Assembly (NCBI RefSeq): GCF_001550095.1
Contig: NZ_LRUC01000018.1
Location: 218,264-282,263, forward strand
DNA length: 64,000 bases
Source: Celeribacter ethanolicus
GTDB taxonomy: Bacteria; Pseudomonadota; Alphaproteobacteria; Rhodobacterales; Rhodobacteraceae
Reading direction: 5' to 3'
Position 1 is the stretch's first letter. Each line of letters starts with the position of its first letter. The notes below the pieces were generated by a model that had not been told where the DNA came from, did not search any database, and was given only the letters and a program-made list of their open reading frames with translations. Positions 1 to 7,762 of the stretch are shown here, piece by piece. The translations under genes were made by a program, and so were the position numbers.

Positions 1-414
1 GCGATGGAACGCCTCTCCGAACTTCTCGCCAAACAGGGCGCTGGCGCGATGGGGCCGTCCGATCTGAAACTCGACGGCCTCCTGATGCCCGGCGCCGCCA
101 CGCCGGAGCTGATCGCACAGCTTGAAGCCGCCGGCCCCTATGGTGCCTCCGCCCCCGCCCCGCGCTTCGCCTTCCCCGCATGCGCGATTCATTTCGCCAA
201 GCGGGTCGGCTCGAACCACCTGAAAGTGACCTTCTCCGAAGGCCAGGGGCCGCGTCTCGACGCCATCTGTTTCGGCGCTTTCGACGGCCCGCTCGGCCCC
301 GCGCTCGAACGCCATGGTGGCGCGCGTTTCCACCTCGCGGGCAAGCTCGAGCTCAACACATGGGGAGGGCGGCAATCCGTCCAACTGCGCCTCGAAGATG
401 CCGCCGAAGCCTGA
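1..414 (+). CDS. recJ: RecJ single-stranded-DNA exonuclease, C-terminal part (cut by window edge)
   Basis: This open frame enters from the left edge and ends at a TGA at 412-414, so only the last 137 or so codons are present. The residues (FAFPACAIHFAK, GSNHLKVTFSEGQGPRLDAI, then a LELNTWGGRQSVQLRLED ending) match the C-terminal OB-like domain of RecJ, the Mg-dependent 5'-3' ssDNA exonuclease used in recombination and mismatch repair. The DHH catalytic motifs lie outside the window. The next feature downstream is a tRNA-Glu gene. Confidence 0.85.
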   Translation, partial: AMERLSELLAKQGAGAMGPSDLKLDGLLMPGAATPELIAQLEAAGPYGASAPAPRFAFPACAIHFAKRVGSNHLKVTFSEGQGPRLDAICFGAFDGPLGPALERHGGARFHLAGKLELNTWGGRQSVQLRLEDAAEA

Positions 415-467
415 TTTCGCGTATGAAATCCCCCCTGTCAAAAAAACTGCAAAATTCTGTGAGAATC

Positions 468-602
468 CCTCTTGCGCCCCTCGCGCGCATCTCATAAACA
501 CCCGCTCACGCCAAGCGCGGTCCGTTCGTCTATCGGTTAGGACGCCAGGTTTTCAACCTGGAAAGAGGGGTTCGATTCCCCTACGGACTGCCACTTTCCC
601 CC
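468..602 (+). repeat. Left arm of tRNA-Glu inverted repeat
   Basis: This stretch of about 134 bp is nearly identical to the reverse complement of 963-1096. It covers the tRNA-Glu promoter region, the whole tRNA and about 9 bp past the CCA. I see only about one substitution and one single-base indel between the arms. The arms point at each other with about 360 bp between them. Confidence 0.85.
519..593 (+). tRNA. tRNA-Glu (anticodon TTC)
   Basis: The 75-nt cloverleaf has acceptor arm GGTCCGT pairing with ACGGACT (a G-U pair at position 1-72), a D-arm starting GTCT, anticodon stem CCAGG/CCTGG with loop TTTTCAA giving anticodon TTC, a TTCGATT T-loop and an encoded CCA. It reads glutamate GAA/GAG codons. 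An identical copy lies on the other strand at 971-1045. Confidence 0.95.
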
Positions 603-962
603 CGATATATGCCTGTTTCCAGCCTGTCCAAACGCCTCTGTTGTGCTTTGAGCCATGAGTGGCCTGCGGAGAACCATGACCTGTGTGGTAGGGCCGGATT
701 GTCTACCGCGTTGCATCGGCGGATGCGCACCCCGCTCTTCGCGGAGTGGCATGTGCTTTGAAGTAAGCCGGGGCGACTGTCCTGCAGACTTCGACCTTCT
801 CAGTGCATTCCGGCGCAAAAGGTCATGCATCTTGGCGGAGCGGTTTTGGCGCACAGTGCCCGTCAATTCTCTGCGATGCCCCAAGTGGCAGCTCGGACAT
901 GGAGATAATGGATGACGCAACAGCGGACTGCGACCGTGGCGGCCGTAAGATAGAAATTTGAG
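603..962. other. Spacer between the inverted tRNA-Glu copies; no recognised gene
   Basis: These 360 bp hold short open frames on both strands (for example about 655-915 on the plus strand, cysteine- and arginine-rich), but none has a good ribosome-binding site or a sequence I recognise. It could be a decayed insertion or a by-product of the inverted duplication. I see no transposase motif. Confidence 0.5.
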
Positions 963-1096
963 TGGGGAAGTGGCAGTCCGTAGGGGAATCGAACCCCTCT
1001 TTCCAGGTTGAAAACCTGGCGTCCTAACCGATAGACGAACGGACCGCGCTTGGCGTGAGCGGGTGTTTATGAGATGCGCGCGCGGGGCGCAAGAGG
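963..1096 (-). repeat. Right arm of tRNA-Glu inverted repeat
   Basis: Reverse-complement copy of 468-602, carrying the second tRNA-Glu with the same upstream sequence (CTCATAAACACCCGCTCACG). Because the upstream flank is copied too, both tRNAs probably have working promoters and are transcribed towards each other. Confidence 0.85.
971..1045 (-). tRNA. tRNA-Glu (anticodon TTC), second copy
   Basis: The sequence is identical to the plus-strand tRNA-Glu at 519-593, including the TTC anticodon in loop TTTTCAA and the encoded CCA (TGG at 971-973 on the plus strand). It sits in the right arm of the inverted repeat and is transcribed towards the first copy. Confidence 0.95.
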
Positions 1097-1202
1097 AAAA
1101 TGTGCGAAACCTGCATTTCCTGAGCAGCCATCCCACATGTCCCGCGCAAACCACGCGCAGACAGGCCCCGGATGGCCTGCAAACCGCGTGCAGATTGAGC
1201 GG

Positions 1203-2234
1203 TCAGCCCCTCACCCGATGCTCGACAGGGTCATTGACATGGTCGCTCACATGACCCTTGTGAACCTTGGGATCGAACATGGTTGCCTGCGCACGGCCCT
1301 CATATTTAGAACTGTAGAGCGCCAGATCCGCATCGTGAATCATCACATCGGCATTGGGCGTCTCATAGAACTCGGTCGTCGTGACGCCCACGGAGCCGGA
1401 AATCCGGCACAGCTCATCCTGATAGGGGATCGGCTCCTCGAGCCGCGTGATGATGCGTTCCGCCGTACGCATAAGCCCGTCGTGCTCCATGAACTTGTTG
1501 AAGATCAGGATGAATTCATCCCCGCCCACGCGCGCGACCATATCGTCACCCCGGGTCTCTTCGAGCAGGATCTTCGCCACCCGCTGCAATACCGTGTCCC
1601 CCGCCGCATGGCCCAGCGTGTCATTGACCGATTTGAAGTAATCGAGATCGAGATGCATGATCGCAAACGGCACGCTCGAGCGCAGCATCCGCTCCATCAC
1701 ATGATCCATCGCCCGGCGATTCTTCAGCCCGGTGAGCGTATCGGTATAGGCCTGCTCCTCGGCGGCGACCTTGGCGCCTTGCAGACGGGCGTTGAGCTGT
1801 TTCGTTTCCTCGAGGACGGCCGACTTCGCCTCCACCAGATAGAGCATCTCGATCGCAAGATCGGTATGGGCGAAATCTCCGGAGGTCAGCCGGTAATCCG
1901 CCACCGCATCGACAATCGAAATCCCGAAAGACAGGTTCAAAAGGTTCAGCCCCGTCCCGGGGATTGCCGCCGCCATGCCCTTGAGTGGTGTGGAAATCCC
2001 CGTGAGAAAATTGAGATAGAGCTTCGTCCCCAAAGGAATAGGCCCTTCGCCGCCACCCCGCCCGTTGTCACGCACGGAGAACACATCGGCGATCTGCGCT
2101 CCGATCAGGGTGTCAGGTTCGCGCAGCTTCGCCAGCGTCGGCGCGACATAACGGATCTCCCCCGCATCGTCATACATCAGGCTCATCGGCATGAAGGCAA
2201 TCAGCGCTTCCGGATCGAATTTCATCGCACTCAC
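1203..2234 (-). CDS. HNOBA-GGDEF diguanylate cyclase, partner of the H-NOX-like protein
   Basis: A 343-residue protein predicted to make cyclic-di-GMP from two GTP. Residues 1-130 look like the HNOBA (haem-NO-binding-associated, PAS-like) domain: FMPMSLMYDDAGEIRYVAPTL, then IGAQIADVF. A short helix follows, then a GGDEF domain with TDTLTGLKNRRAM and an intact VARVGGDEF (GGDEF at 237-241). An RGDD five residues before it fits the RxxD inhibitory site. The start is GTG, with GTGA overlapping the stop of the H-NOX-like gene, so the two should be co-translated. In other bacteria H-NOX proteins bind and regulate such cyclases in response to nitric oxide. The short tail after residue 320 is histidine- and valine-rich and unexplained. 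Confidence 0.85.
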   Translation of the reverse strand: MSAMKFDPEALIAFMPMSLMYDDAGEIRYVAPTLAKLREPDTLIGAQIADVFSVRDNGRGGGEGPIPLGTKLYLNFLTGISTPLKGMAAAIPGTGLNLLNLSFGISIVDAVADYRLTSGDFAHTDLAIEMLYLVEAKSAVLEETKQLNARLQGAKVAAEEQAYTDTLTGLKNRRAMDHVMERMLRSSVPFAIMHLDLDYFKSVNDTLGHAAGDTVLQRVAKILLEETRGDDMVARVGGDEFILIFNKFMEHDGLMRTAERIITRLEEPIPYQDELCRISGSVGVTTTEFYETPNADVMIHDADLALYSSKYEGRAQATMFDPKVHKGHVSDHVNDPVEHRVRG

Positions 2235-2830
2235 AGCTCTCCCCCGATCCGTTCCGACAACTCAAAGGTCCGACCCTCGGCATAGGCCGCTTCGAGCAGG
2301 TTGATCGTGATGATTTCTTCGCCGGAATCCATCCAGCCCTGATGTTCTAGAAACACCAGAGCGCCATAATCGTCCGCCATCGCCCGCATCACCCCCACCA
2401 TCGCATAGCCGAACCCCGGCATCGAACTGAGGCAACTGAGCCGGAACGTGCCGTCGCCATTGTCCTCGACCCGCAAGGTCGGCATCTCGAGATCCGGCAG
2501 GGCCAGTTTCGCCCGCCCTTCCAGATCGTTGAGCGAGAACAGGAATTCCGTGAAATTCTCACCGCCGAAGCGCAACAGCCGGCGTATCGCCTCCACATTC
2601 GGATGCGACACGAGATAGGTTCCGAGATCCTCGAGAAAGGTTTCGACAGGCTTGTGTAACTGGCGTGCCGCGCGCCCCAGAACGTCAATCGTCAACTGAT
2701 CGGGATAGCTCAGCATGGCCTCGAAATTGTCAAATCCGAGATCGGCGCTTTCCGCCACCGCCTGCCAGGTCGTCCCCCCGTATGTATCGCGCATGAAACA
2801 CTGAATCGCGCGATTGATCATCCCATGCAT
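2231..2830 (-). CDS. H-NOX (haem-NO-binding) family protein, apparently lacking the haem-ligand histidine
   Basis: A 199-residue protein with the H-NOX opening MHGMINRAIQCFMRDTYG and the typical all-helical then beta layout. I chose the inner ATG at 2830 over ATG 2839 because family members begin MHGMI and because the GGAG lies 11 nt before it but only 2 nt before the outer ATG. At the usual proximal-histidine site (LDxLHxR) the sequence reads LNDLEGRA, with Glu104 in place of His. The YxSxR porphyrin-binding motif appears as CLSSM (Cys133, Met137). If the alignment is right, canonical haem binding is doubtful. It is still coupled to an HNOBA-GGDEF gene, so it may act as a haem-free or differently liganded regulator. 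Confidence 0.8.
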   Translation of the reverse strand: MHGMINRAIQCFMRDTYGGTTWQAVAESADLGFDNFEAMLSYPDQLTIDVLGRAARQLHKPVETFLEDLGTYLVSHPNVEAIRRLLRFGGENFTEFLFSLNDLEGRAKLALPDLEMPTLRVEDNGDGTFRLSCLSSMPGFGYAMVGVMRAMADDYGALVFLEHQGWMDSGEEIITINLLEAAYAEGRTFELSERIGGEL

Positions 2831-2960
2831 GACGGCCATGTCTCCCAGTACTACATGTGGGAGTGTTACGGCCTGTCCCTTAAGAAATTACCAATACTGC
2901 CGAAACAGTGTCCGCCATCTTCCTAAAATTAATCCGATTTCTGGTACTTTTTGCGAAATT

Positions 2961-3668
2961 CTACCGCCCGGACAACCACTCCGGCAGGTCCGCGACACTC
3001 TCGAGCACCACCTCCGCATAGGGCGCAAGCGCCGCCGCACCCGCCACGCCGGTCAGCACCGCCACCGGGATCATCCCGGCCCGCGCCGCCGCCTCCAGAT
3101 CGTGCAGACTGTCGCCCACCATGACACAGGCCCCGGCCGCCACCCCCAGCCGATCTGCCGCACCAAGGCACGGGCCCGGCTCCGGTTTGCCGCCGAACCC
3201 GCTGTCATAGCCCACCACCGTGCCGAAAAACTCCGCCACGCCCATCCTGCGCAGATGATCGTGCCCCGCCGCCTCGAAATCGTTGGTCACGACGCCAAGC
3301 GCCAGTCCGCGCGCCCGCAATGCCGCACAGGTCGTGGCCAGCCCCGCCACCGGGGCCGGGACGAAGGCCGCCGGGTCCGGCTCCAGCCAGGACAGGAGCC
3401 GATCCGGCGCGGCTTCGGGGAAAAACGGGCTGAGCAGGTCCAGAACCTCCTGCGGCGTGCCCGCGATCACGGCGCTGTCCGGGTGAAACCTCTGCACCCC
3501 GCGGTCGAATCCCAACGCCTCGGCCACGGCAGCGCTCAGCCCCGCATCCGCACCGCAGATCCGCGCGATCACCGAGGCCGCCCAAGGCCCCCAGCTCGCC
3601 TGAAAATCCATCAGCGTGCCGTCCTTGTCGAACAGCACCGCCCCAATCTCGCTCCCGATTTCGCGCAT
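2961..3668 (-). CDS. HAD-superfamily phosphatase, phosphoglycolate-phosphatase-like
   Basis: A 235-residue cytosolic haloacid-dehalogenase-fold hydrolase. Motif I is VLFDKDGTLMDF (nucleophile Asp14, acid Asp16), motif II VTNDF, motif III with its Lys in FGGKPEPGP, and motif IV MVGDSLHDLEAA. An all-helical cap lies between motifs I and II. The layout matches Gph-type phosphatases that hydrolyse 2-phosphoglycolate or similar small phosphomonoesters, but the substrate cannot be read from sequence. The gene ends 9 bp after the DUF3572 gene on the same strand, so the two may be co-transcribed. Confidence 0.8.
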   Translation of the reverse strand: MREIGSEIGAVLFDKDGTLMDFQASWGPWAASVIARICGADAGLSAAVAEALGFDRGVQRFHPDSAVIAGTPQEVLDLLSPFFPEAAPDRLLSWLEPDPAAFVPAPVAGLATTCAALRARGLALGVVTNDFEAAGHDHLRRMGVAEFFGTVVGYDSGFGGKPEPGPCLGAADRLGVAAGACVMVGDSLHDLEAAARAGMIPVAVLTGVAGAAALAPYAEVVLESVADLPEWLSGR

Positions 3669-3677
3669 ACCCCGGCC

Positions 3678-3956
3678 TCAGGTCCAGTTGATCTGCGCCC
3701 CACCCGGCAGGGCCTGACGCGCGCGCATCGGCTCATGCGGATCGAGTCCCGTGGCCGCCGCGCAGGCATTGACCCAAGCATCGTCCATGGTCACGAAATC
3801 GAGAACCGCCGTAAGGATCTCGACCTCTCCGGCCCGGGCCATCAACTCGCCCGCAGAAATGCCGCTAGAGCCCAGAAAAACCGGAAAAATCTCCTCTTCC
3901 GAGGCCAGCCAGGCCAGAACTTTCAGGCCGATGACCTCGGCGGATTCCTGCTGCAT
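3678..3956 (-). CDS. DUF3572 family protein
   Basis: A 92-residue protein beginning MQQESAEVIGLKVLAWLA and containing FLGSSGISAGEL and FVTMDDAWV, the pattern of the alphaproteobacterial DUF3572 family. It is small, soluble and mostly helical, with no known function. The frame stays open upstream, but the family start is the ATG at 3956. It is divergent from pleD with about 140 bp between, a pairing common in Rhodobacterales. Confidence 0.75.
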   Translation of the reverse strand: MQQESAEVIGLKVLAWLASEEEIFPVFLGSSGISAGELMARAGEVEILTAVLDFVTMDDAWVNACAAATGLDPHEPMRARQALPGGAQINWT

Positions 3957-4098
3957 CTGGGGATAACTCCAAAGGGTTGGAAACACTTTCTTAACCTTTG
4001 TGACCGAAATTATTAACCAGACGCAACACCAGAACCACAACAAAAATCAAATGCGGCATGGCGCTCTCCCCCAAAGCCGTAGCCAAAAAGGAACCCCG

Positions 4099-5478
4099 AT
4101 GGCGGGCAGAATTCTGATCGCTGACAACGTGCCGACCAACAGGATCATCCTCAAGGTCAAGCTCGCGTCCGCCTTCTACGACGTCTCCCAGGCCACAACC
4201 GGCACGGCGACGCTCGCACAGGCGCGCGCAGAGCGGCCCAACCTCATTCTCCTCGATGTCGATCTCGGCGACATGTCGGGCTTCGAGACCTGCGCCCGGC
4301 TCAAAGCCGACCCGCTGACCGCGCATATTCCCGTCGCCATCCTCACCCCCGCGCAAAACCCCGAAGCCAAGATCGCGGCGCTCAAGGCCGGTGCCGACGA
4401 GGTGCTGTCGAAACCGCTTGACGAATTGACCCTCACCGCGCGGGTCCGCGCCCTGATGCGCGCCTCCGCCACTTCCGAAGAACTGCGCCGGCGCAACGAA
4501 ACCGCCCGCGCGCTGGGGTTTTCCGAGGCGCAAAGCCAGTACGAGACTCCCGGAAAGATCGCTCTGATCGGAGCGACCACCGAGGAGGCGATGAGCTGGC
4601 GCGCCGGGCTCAAGGGCATGGTGCATGACGAGATTGCCATCGAACGCGCCGATCACCTGCTCGAAACCATCTATCATGGCGAGATTGCCGATCTCTACGT
4701 GATCTCCACCCGCGCCGGAGGCGACGGGCTGCGACTGATCTCCGATCTGCGCGCCCGCGAAGCCACCCGTGGCGCCGGGATCGTCGTCGTCCATGGCCCG
4801 CAGGACCGGCGCGAGGCGCTGATGGCGCTCGATCTCGGGGCCAACGATCTGATCGCCCGCGGTGCCGATCCGGAAGAAATGGCCCTGCGCCTGCGCAGCC
4901 AAATGCGGCGCAAGAAGGAAACCGACCTGCTCAAACTCACCCTCGACGAGGGGCTCCGCCTCGCCACCCGCGACAAGCTCACCGGGCTTTACAACCGGCA
5001 TTATGCCCTGCCCCATCTCGACAAGATCGCTCGCGAAGCCCGCGCAACCGGCCAGCATTTCGCCCTCATGCTGATCGACATCGACCGGTTCAAATCCGTC
5101 AACGACACCTGGGGCCATACCACGGGCGACGCGGTTCTGATCGAAGTGGCTAGACGGCTCGCGGACAATCTCCGCGGCATGGATCTGGTGTCGCGCTTCG
5201 GCGGTGAGGAATTCCTGATCTGCATGCCGATGACCTCTCTGATGGAGGCCCGCGCCGTCGCCGAACGGCTGCGGGCCGGGGTCTGTGCCCGTCCGGCCGC
5301 AATCGCCCCCGATACGACCCCGATCAGCGTTTCCGTCTCCATCGGCCTCGCCATGGGGGGCGACCAAGGCGCCGCGACACCCGATATCGACACGCTTCTG
5401 GCCATCGCCGACCGCGCGCTTTACGCCGCCAAGGCCGAAGGCCGCAACCAGGTCACGCTGGGTTCCTACGCCGCCTGA
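4099..5478 (+). CDS. pleD: PleD-type response regulator with diguanylate cyclase output
   Basis: A 459-residue protein built as receiver-receiver-GGDEF. Receiver 1 has phospho-acceptor Asp53 (LILLDVDLGDMSGF), Thr83 and Lys105 (LSKPLDE), but its acidic pair reads ADN rather than the usual DD. Receiver 2 (about 153-285) lacks the aspartate (DLYVIST) and is a pseudo-receiver, as in Caulobacter PleD. The cyclase domain has DKLTGLYNRHY, LMLIDIDRFKSVND and GGEEF at 368-372, with RGMD five residues before as the inhibitory site. The start is ATG 4099 behind AAAAAGGAA. PleD makes cyclic-di-GMP on phosphorylation and governs the motile-to-sessile switch in alphaproteobacteria. Confidence 0.93.
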   Translation: MAGRILIADNVPTNRIILKVKLASAFYDVSQATTGTATLAQARAERPNLILLDVDLGDMSGFETCARLKADPLTAHIPVAILTPAQNPEAKIAALKAGADEVLSKPLDELTLTARVRALMRASATSEELRRRNETARALGFSEAQSQYETPGKIALIGATTEEAMSWRAGLKGMVHDEIAIERADHLLETIYHGEIADLYVISTRAGGDGLRLISDLRAREATRGAGIVVVHGPQDRREALMALDLGANDLIARGADPEEMALRLRSQMRRKKETDLLKLTLDEGLRLATRDKLTGLYNRHYALPHLDKIAREARATGQHFALMLIDIDRFKSVNDTWGHTTGDAVLIEVARRLADNLRGMDLVSRFGGEEFLICMPMTSLMEARAVAERLRAGVCARPAAIAPDTTPISVSVSIGLAMGGDQGAATPDIDTLLAIADRALYAAKAEGRNQVTLGSYAA

Positions 5479-5576
5479 AGACGGCGCACATCCACCCGAT
5501 CTTGCCATGACACGTCCGCTCTGCCAGCATGATTGGCACATGCTCGCAAAGCCCTCTTGTCACGTCTGGACCCGAT

Positions 5577-6077
5577 ATGATGCAACGCCTGACCGGCCTT
5601 TTCCTTCTCACGCTCTGCCCGGCGGCCAGCTTCGCCTTGTCGCCGCTGGAGCGCATGGTCCTTGAGGAGTTGACCTGTGAGCGCGCACCAAACTCTCTCG
5701 CCATCCTGCGCAACCTGTCGGACAACGGACAAATCACCCCCGGCGACAACCTCGGATATGACAGTCTGAGTTGCTGGAAGATCGTGGGGGGCCTCACCCT
5801 CGCCGGAATGCCCTTCGAGAGCCTTTGCGTCTACGAAGAATCCCCCTCGCTGCAGGCCAGCCATCCCGAATTTTATTATCGCGGCCCCGGCACGTCTCCG
5901 GGTCAAACCCTCTCTCTCGGCTCTTCCGAGAGCGCCGACGCCTTGTCCGATTGGTATCTGGAGATTTTCGGCCCGCGCAATATCTACACCGCCATTGCCG
6001 AGGGCGAGGAGACGACGCTCCAAACGCTCAGCGAAGTGAGCTGCACAGACTGGATGCTACCCCGGCCCCGCGACTGA
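5577..6077 (+). CDS. Hypothetical exported protein
   Basis: A 166-residue protein starting MMQRLTGLFLLTLCPAASFA, a clear signal peptide with likely cleavage after ASFA. The mature part has three cysteines (ELTCERAP, LSCWKIVGG, VSCTDWM) that could form disulfides in the periplasm. I do not recognise the family. It stands alone between pleD and a convergent operon and is followed 8 bp after its stop by a strong hairpin terminator. Confidence 0.65.
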   Translation: MMQRLTGLFLLTLCPAASFALSPLERMVLEELTCERAPNSLAILRNLSDNGQITPGDNLGYDSLSCWKIVGGLTLAGMPFESLCVYEESPSLQASHPEFYYRGPGTSPGQTLSLGSSESADALSDWYLEIFGPRNIYTAIAEGEETTLQTLSEVSCTDWMLPRPRD

Positions 6078-6084
6078 GACGTGC

Positions 6085-6108
6085 AAAAGCGCCCCTCAGG
6101 GCGCTTTT
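6085..6108. terminator. Bidirectional rho-independent terminator
   Basis: A perfect 10-bp stem (AAAAGCGCCC and GGGCGCTTTT) with a CTCA loop sits between two convergent genes that end at 6077 and 6116. The T-run on one strand and A-run on the other let it stop transcription both ways. Confidence 0.9.
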
Positions 6109-6115
6109 TCCATTC

Positions 6116-6658
6116 TCAGCGGCCCGGACTATTTCCCGGCCCGCGCGCGCCCTGTTCATGCGGTCGGTGCGGCGGGTTACGCAGCATCTCCTCAAGCCGT
6201 TCGGCATAGGCCTGACGTTCCTGCGCGCTCATCTCCGCGATCTGCTGCGCCACGAGGCGGGCGCCGATCTGTTGGCCGCGAGCAAATTCCTTTTGCTGTT
6301 CGGAGAGCAGCGTCTCGAACCCGGCCGCGTCGAAATCGTCCGCCTTGAGCGCCGTGATCATCGCGCCGAACATCGCGCCCACCTTGGCCCGCGCGGCTCT
6401 CGGATCGCCCGCGCTGCGCGCAAATTCACGCCCGAGCGCCCGCCGGTCCTCGGTCTCCAGCGCGCCGACGAAAGGTCCGAACCCGAAATCGCGCGCCTGC
6501 AAGGTCCGCGCCCGGTCCATGCCCGCATTCCAGCGCAACACCGCACCGCCGACGATCCCGAGGATCGCGACATTCAGCGCCAGGGACAGCACAAGCACGA
6601 TGCGGCTCCAGTGCACGCCCTTGCCCGGCGCCGTGCTGGGGTTTTGTTCATCCGTCAT
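6116..6658 (-). CDS. CpxP/ZraP-like periplasmic metal-sensor family protein, membrane anchored
   Basis: A 180-residue protein with a short cytoplasmic head, one membrane segment (about residues 19-40, VLVLSLALNVAILGIVGGAV) and a long helical periplasmic part rich in Arg, Gln and Glu (LLSEQQKEFARGQQ, QQIAEMSAQERQAYAERLEEML). This is the layout of proteins annotated as periplasmic heavy-metal sensors, related to CpxP and ZraP, which use LTxxQ-like helices to sense metal or envelope stress. The tail is Pro/His/Gly-rich. It is the last gene of the EF-hand/sigma operon, 3 bp after the preceding stop, and probably modulates that system from the periplasm. Confidence 0.7.
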   Translation of the reverse strand: MTDEQNPSTAPGKGVHWSRIVLVLSLALNVAILGIVGGAVLRWNAGMDRARTLQARDFGFGPFVGALETEDRRALGREFARSAGDPRAARAKVGAMFGAMITALKADDFDAAGFETLLSEQQKEFARGQQIGARLVAQQIAEMSAQERQAYAERLEEMLRNPPHRPHEQGARGPGNSPGR

Positions 6659-6661
6659 CGC

Positions 6662-7096
6662 TTATCCTTCCGCCGCCAGTTCGTAAAAGCTCGGGAGCAG
6701 CGCGTCGATCCCGTATTCGCTCGTCGCCGTGTCATAGGCTTCCGTGCCGGATACATAGGATCCTGTCGCAAGAACGGTCACCGCAGACGGGGCTCCAAGC
6801 CCGATCGCAAGCCCCGCGACACCTGCCGTCGCAAGCCCGGCCACCGCACGCCAGCCGCCCAGCGCCGCCACCATGGCCGCCATCAGCGGGTGACGCTGTT
6901 TCGCAGGGGCACGCAGCGCCGCAAGCCGCGCCGCCTCGGTCGCCTCACGGGTGTCGATCATGCTTTCGGCATCGGCGAGGATGCGTTCCATCAACCCGCC
7001 AGACGGCAACATCGTCTCACGGCGCGCCTCTTTGAAAAGCGCCTCCAGCTCCCGTTCCGGAAACTCAACCGTCCGTTTGTCGTCACGATCCGTCAT
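6662..7096 (-). CDS. Membrane protein in the anti-sigma position (function unproven)
   Basis: A 144-residue protein with a charged N-terminal cytosolic part (FPERELEALFKEARRET, then AESMIDTREATEAARLAAL), one or two hydrophobic stretches (about 82-112) and a short tail ending FYELAAEG. It overlaps the ECF sigma gene by 14 bp, the position expected for a cognate anti-sigma factor. I see no zinc-binding HxxxCxxC motif and no other anti-sigma signature, so that role is inferred only from position, topology and coupling. Confidence 0.6.
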   Translation of the reverse strand: MTDRDDKRTVEFPERELEALFKEARRETMLPSGGLMERILADAESMIDTREATEAARLAALRAPAKQRHPLMAAMVAALGGWRAVAGLATAGVAGLAIGLGAPSAVTVLATGSYVSGTEAYDTATSEYGIDALLPSFYELAAEG

Positions 7097-7754
7097 TTTC
7101 GAACCCCAATATCTCGCGTTGCGACGCCAAAGCCGCCGCCAGCGCCCTCTTGCCGCGCGCGGTCAGACTTTCGACCGCCTCGACACTGATCTCCAGAACC
7201 TCGGCAATCTCCGGATTGCCCAATCCCTCGATATGTCTCAACACCACCGCTTCACGTTGCCGGTCTGGCAACTGATCCAGCGCGGCCTGCAACGCATCGA
7301 CCCTCTGACGCTGCATCAGCACAGAATCCTGCGAAGGCCGTCCGTCTTCCGGCTCGGCGATCTCGTCGAGCCCCTTGCTGCGCCGCTTGCGCAGCCGGTC
7401 GGTGCACAGGTTGGTCACGACCCGATAGAGCCATGTCGTCACCTGCGCCTCGCCCTGCCGCCACTCCGGCGCGATCTTCCAAAGCCGCAACATGGCGTCC
7501 TGCGCCACATCCTCCGCCTCTTCGCGATCCTTCAGAAGCCGGGCGGCATAGCCCACGACCCGTGGCGTCAGCCGAAGGGTCAACGCGCGCGCCGCCGCCC
7601 TGTCGCCATTGCCGAAGGCAACGAGCAGGGCTTCGTCGGAAACATCATTGAGGGCGTCGAAGGGCATGGTCATCACCGGTTCTGCGTAGCGCATACGTCG
7701 CGGCAGGTCCATCGCGCGCTCGATCGGGGACGCACCCGCCCCCGATCCGCTCAC
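7083..7754 (-). CDS. ECF-type RNA polymerase sigma factor
   Basis: Up to 223 residues. Region 2 reads EEAEDVAQDAMLRLWKIAPEW then TWLYRVVTNLCTDRLRKRRS, and region 4 reads LQAALDQLPDRQREAVVLRHIEGLGNPEIAEVLEISVEAVESLTARGKRAL. This is a standard group-IV sigma factor that directs RNA polymerase to a small stress regulon. The longest frame starts at GTG 7754, 8 bp after the EF-hand gene. The conserved part begins near residue 30, so ATG 7673 or 7667 are alternatives, and none has a strong ribosome-binding site. It overlaps the downstream membrane-protein gene by 14 bp, suggesting coupled synthesis of a regulator pair. Confidence 0.9.
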   Translation of the reverse strand: MSGSGAGASPIERAMDLPRRMRYAEPVMTMPFDALNDVSDEALLVAFGNGDRAAARALTLRLTPRVVGYAARLLKDREEAEDVAQDAMLRLWKIAPEWRQGEAQVTTWLYRVVTNLCTDRLRKRRSKGLDEIAEPEDGRPSQDSVLMQRQRVDALQAALDQLPDRQREAVVLRHIEGLGNPEIAEVLEISVEAVESLTARGKRALAAALASQREILGFENDGS

Positions 7755-7762
7755 GTGACGGC

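Noticed and set aside
655..915. 86-codon cysteine-rich frame in the spacer between the tRNA-Glu copies
   Set aside because: No ribosome-binding site, no recognised family, and equally long frames exist on the other strand.
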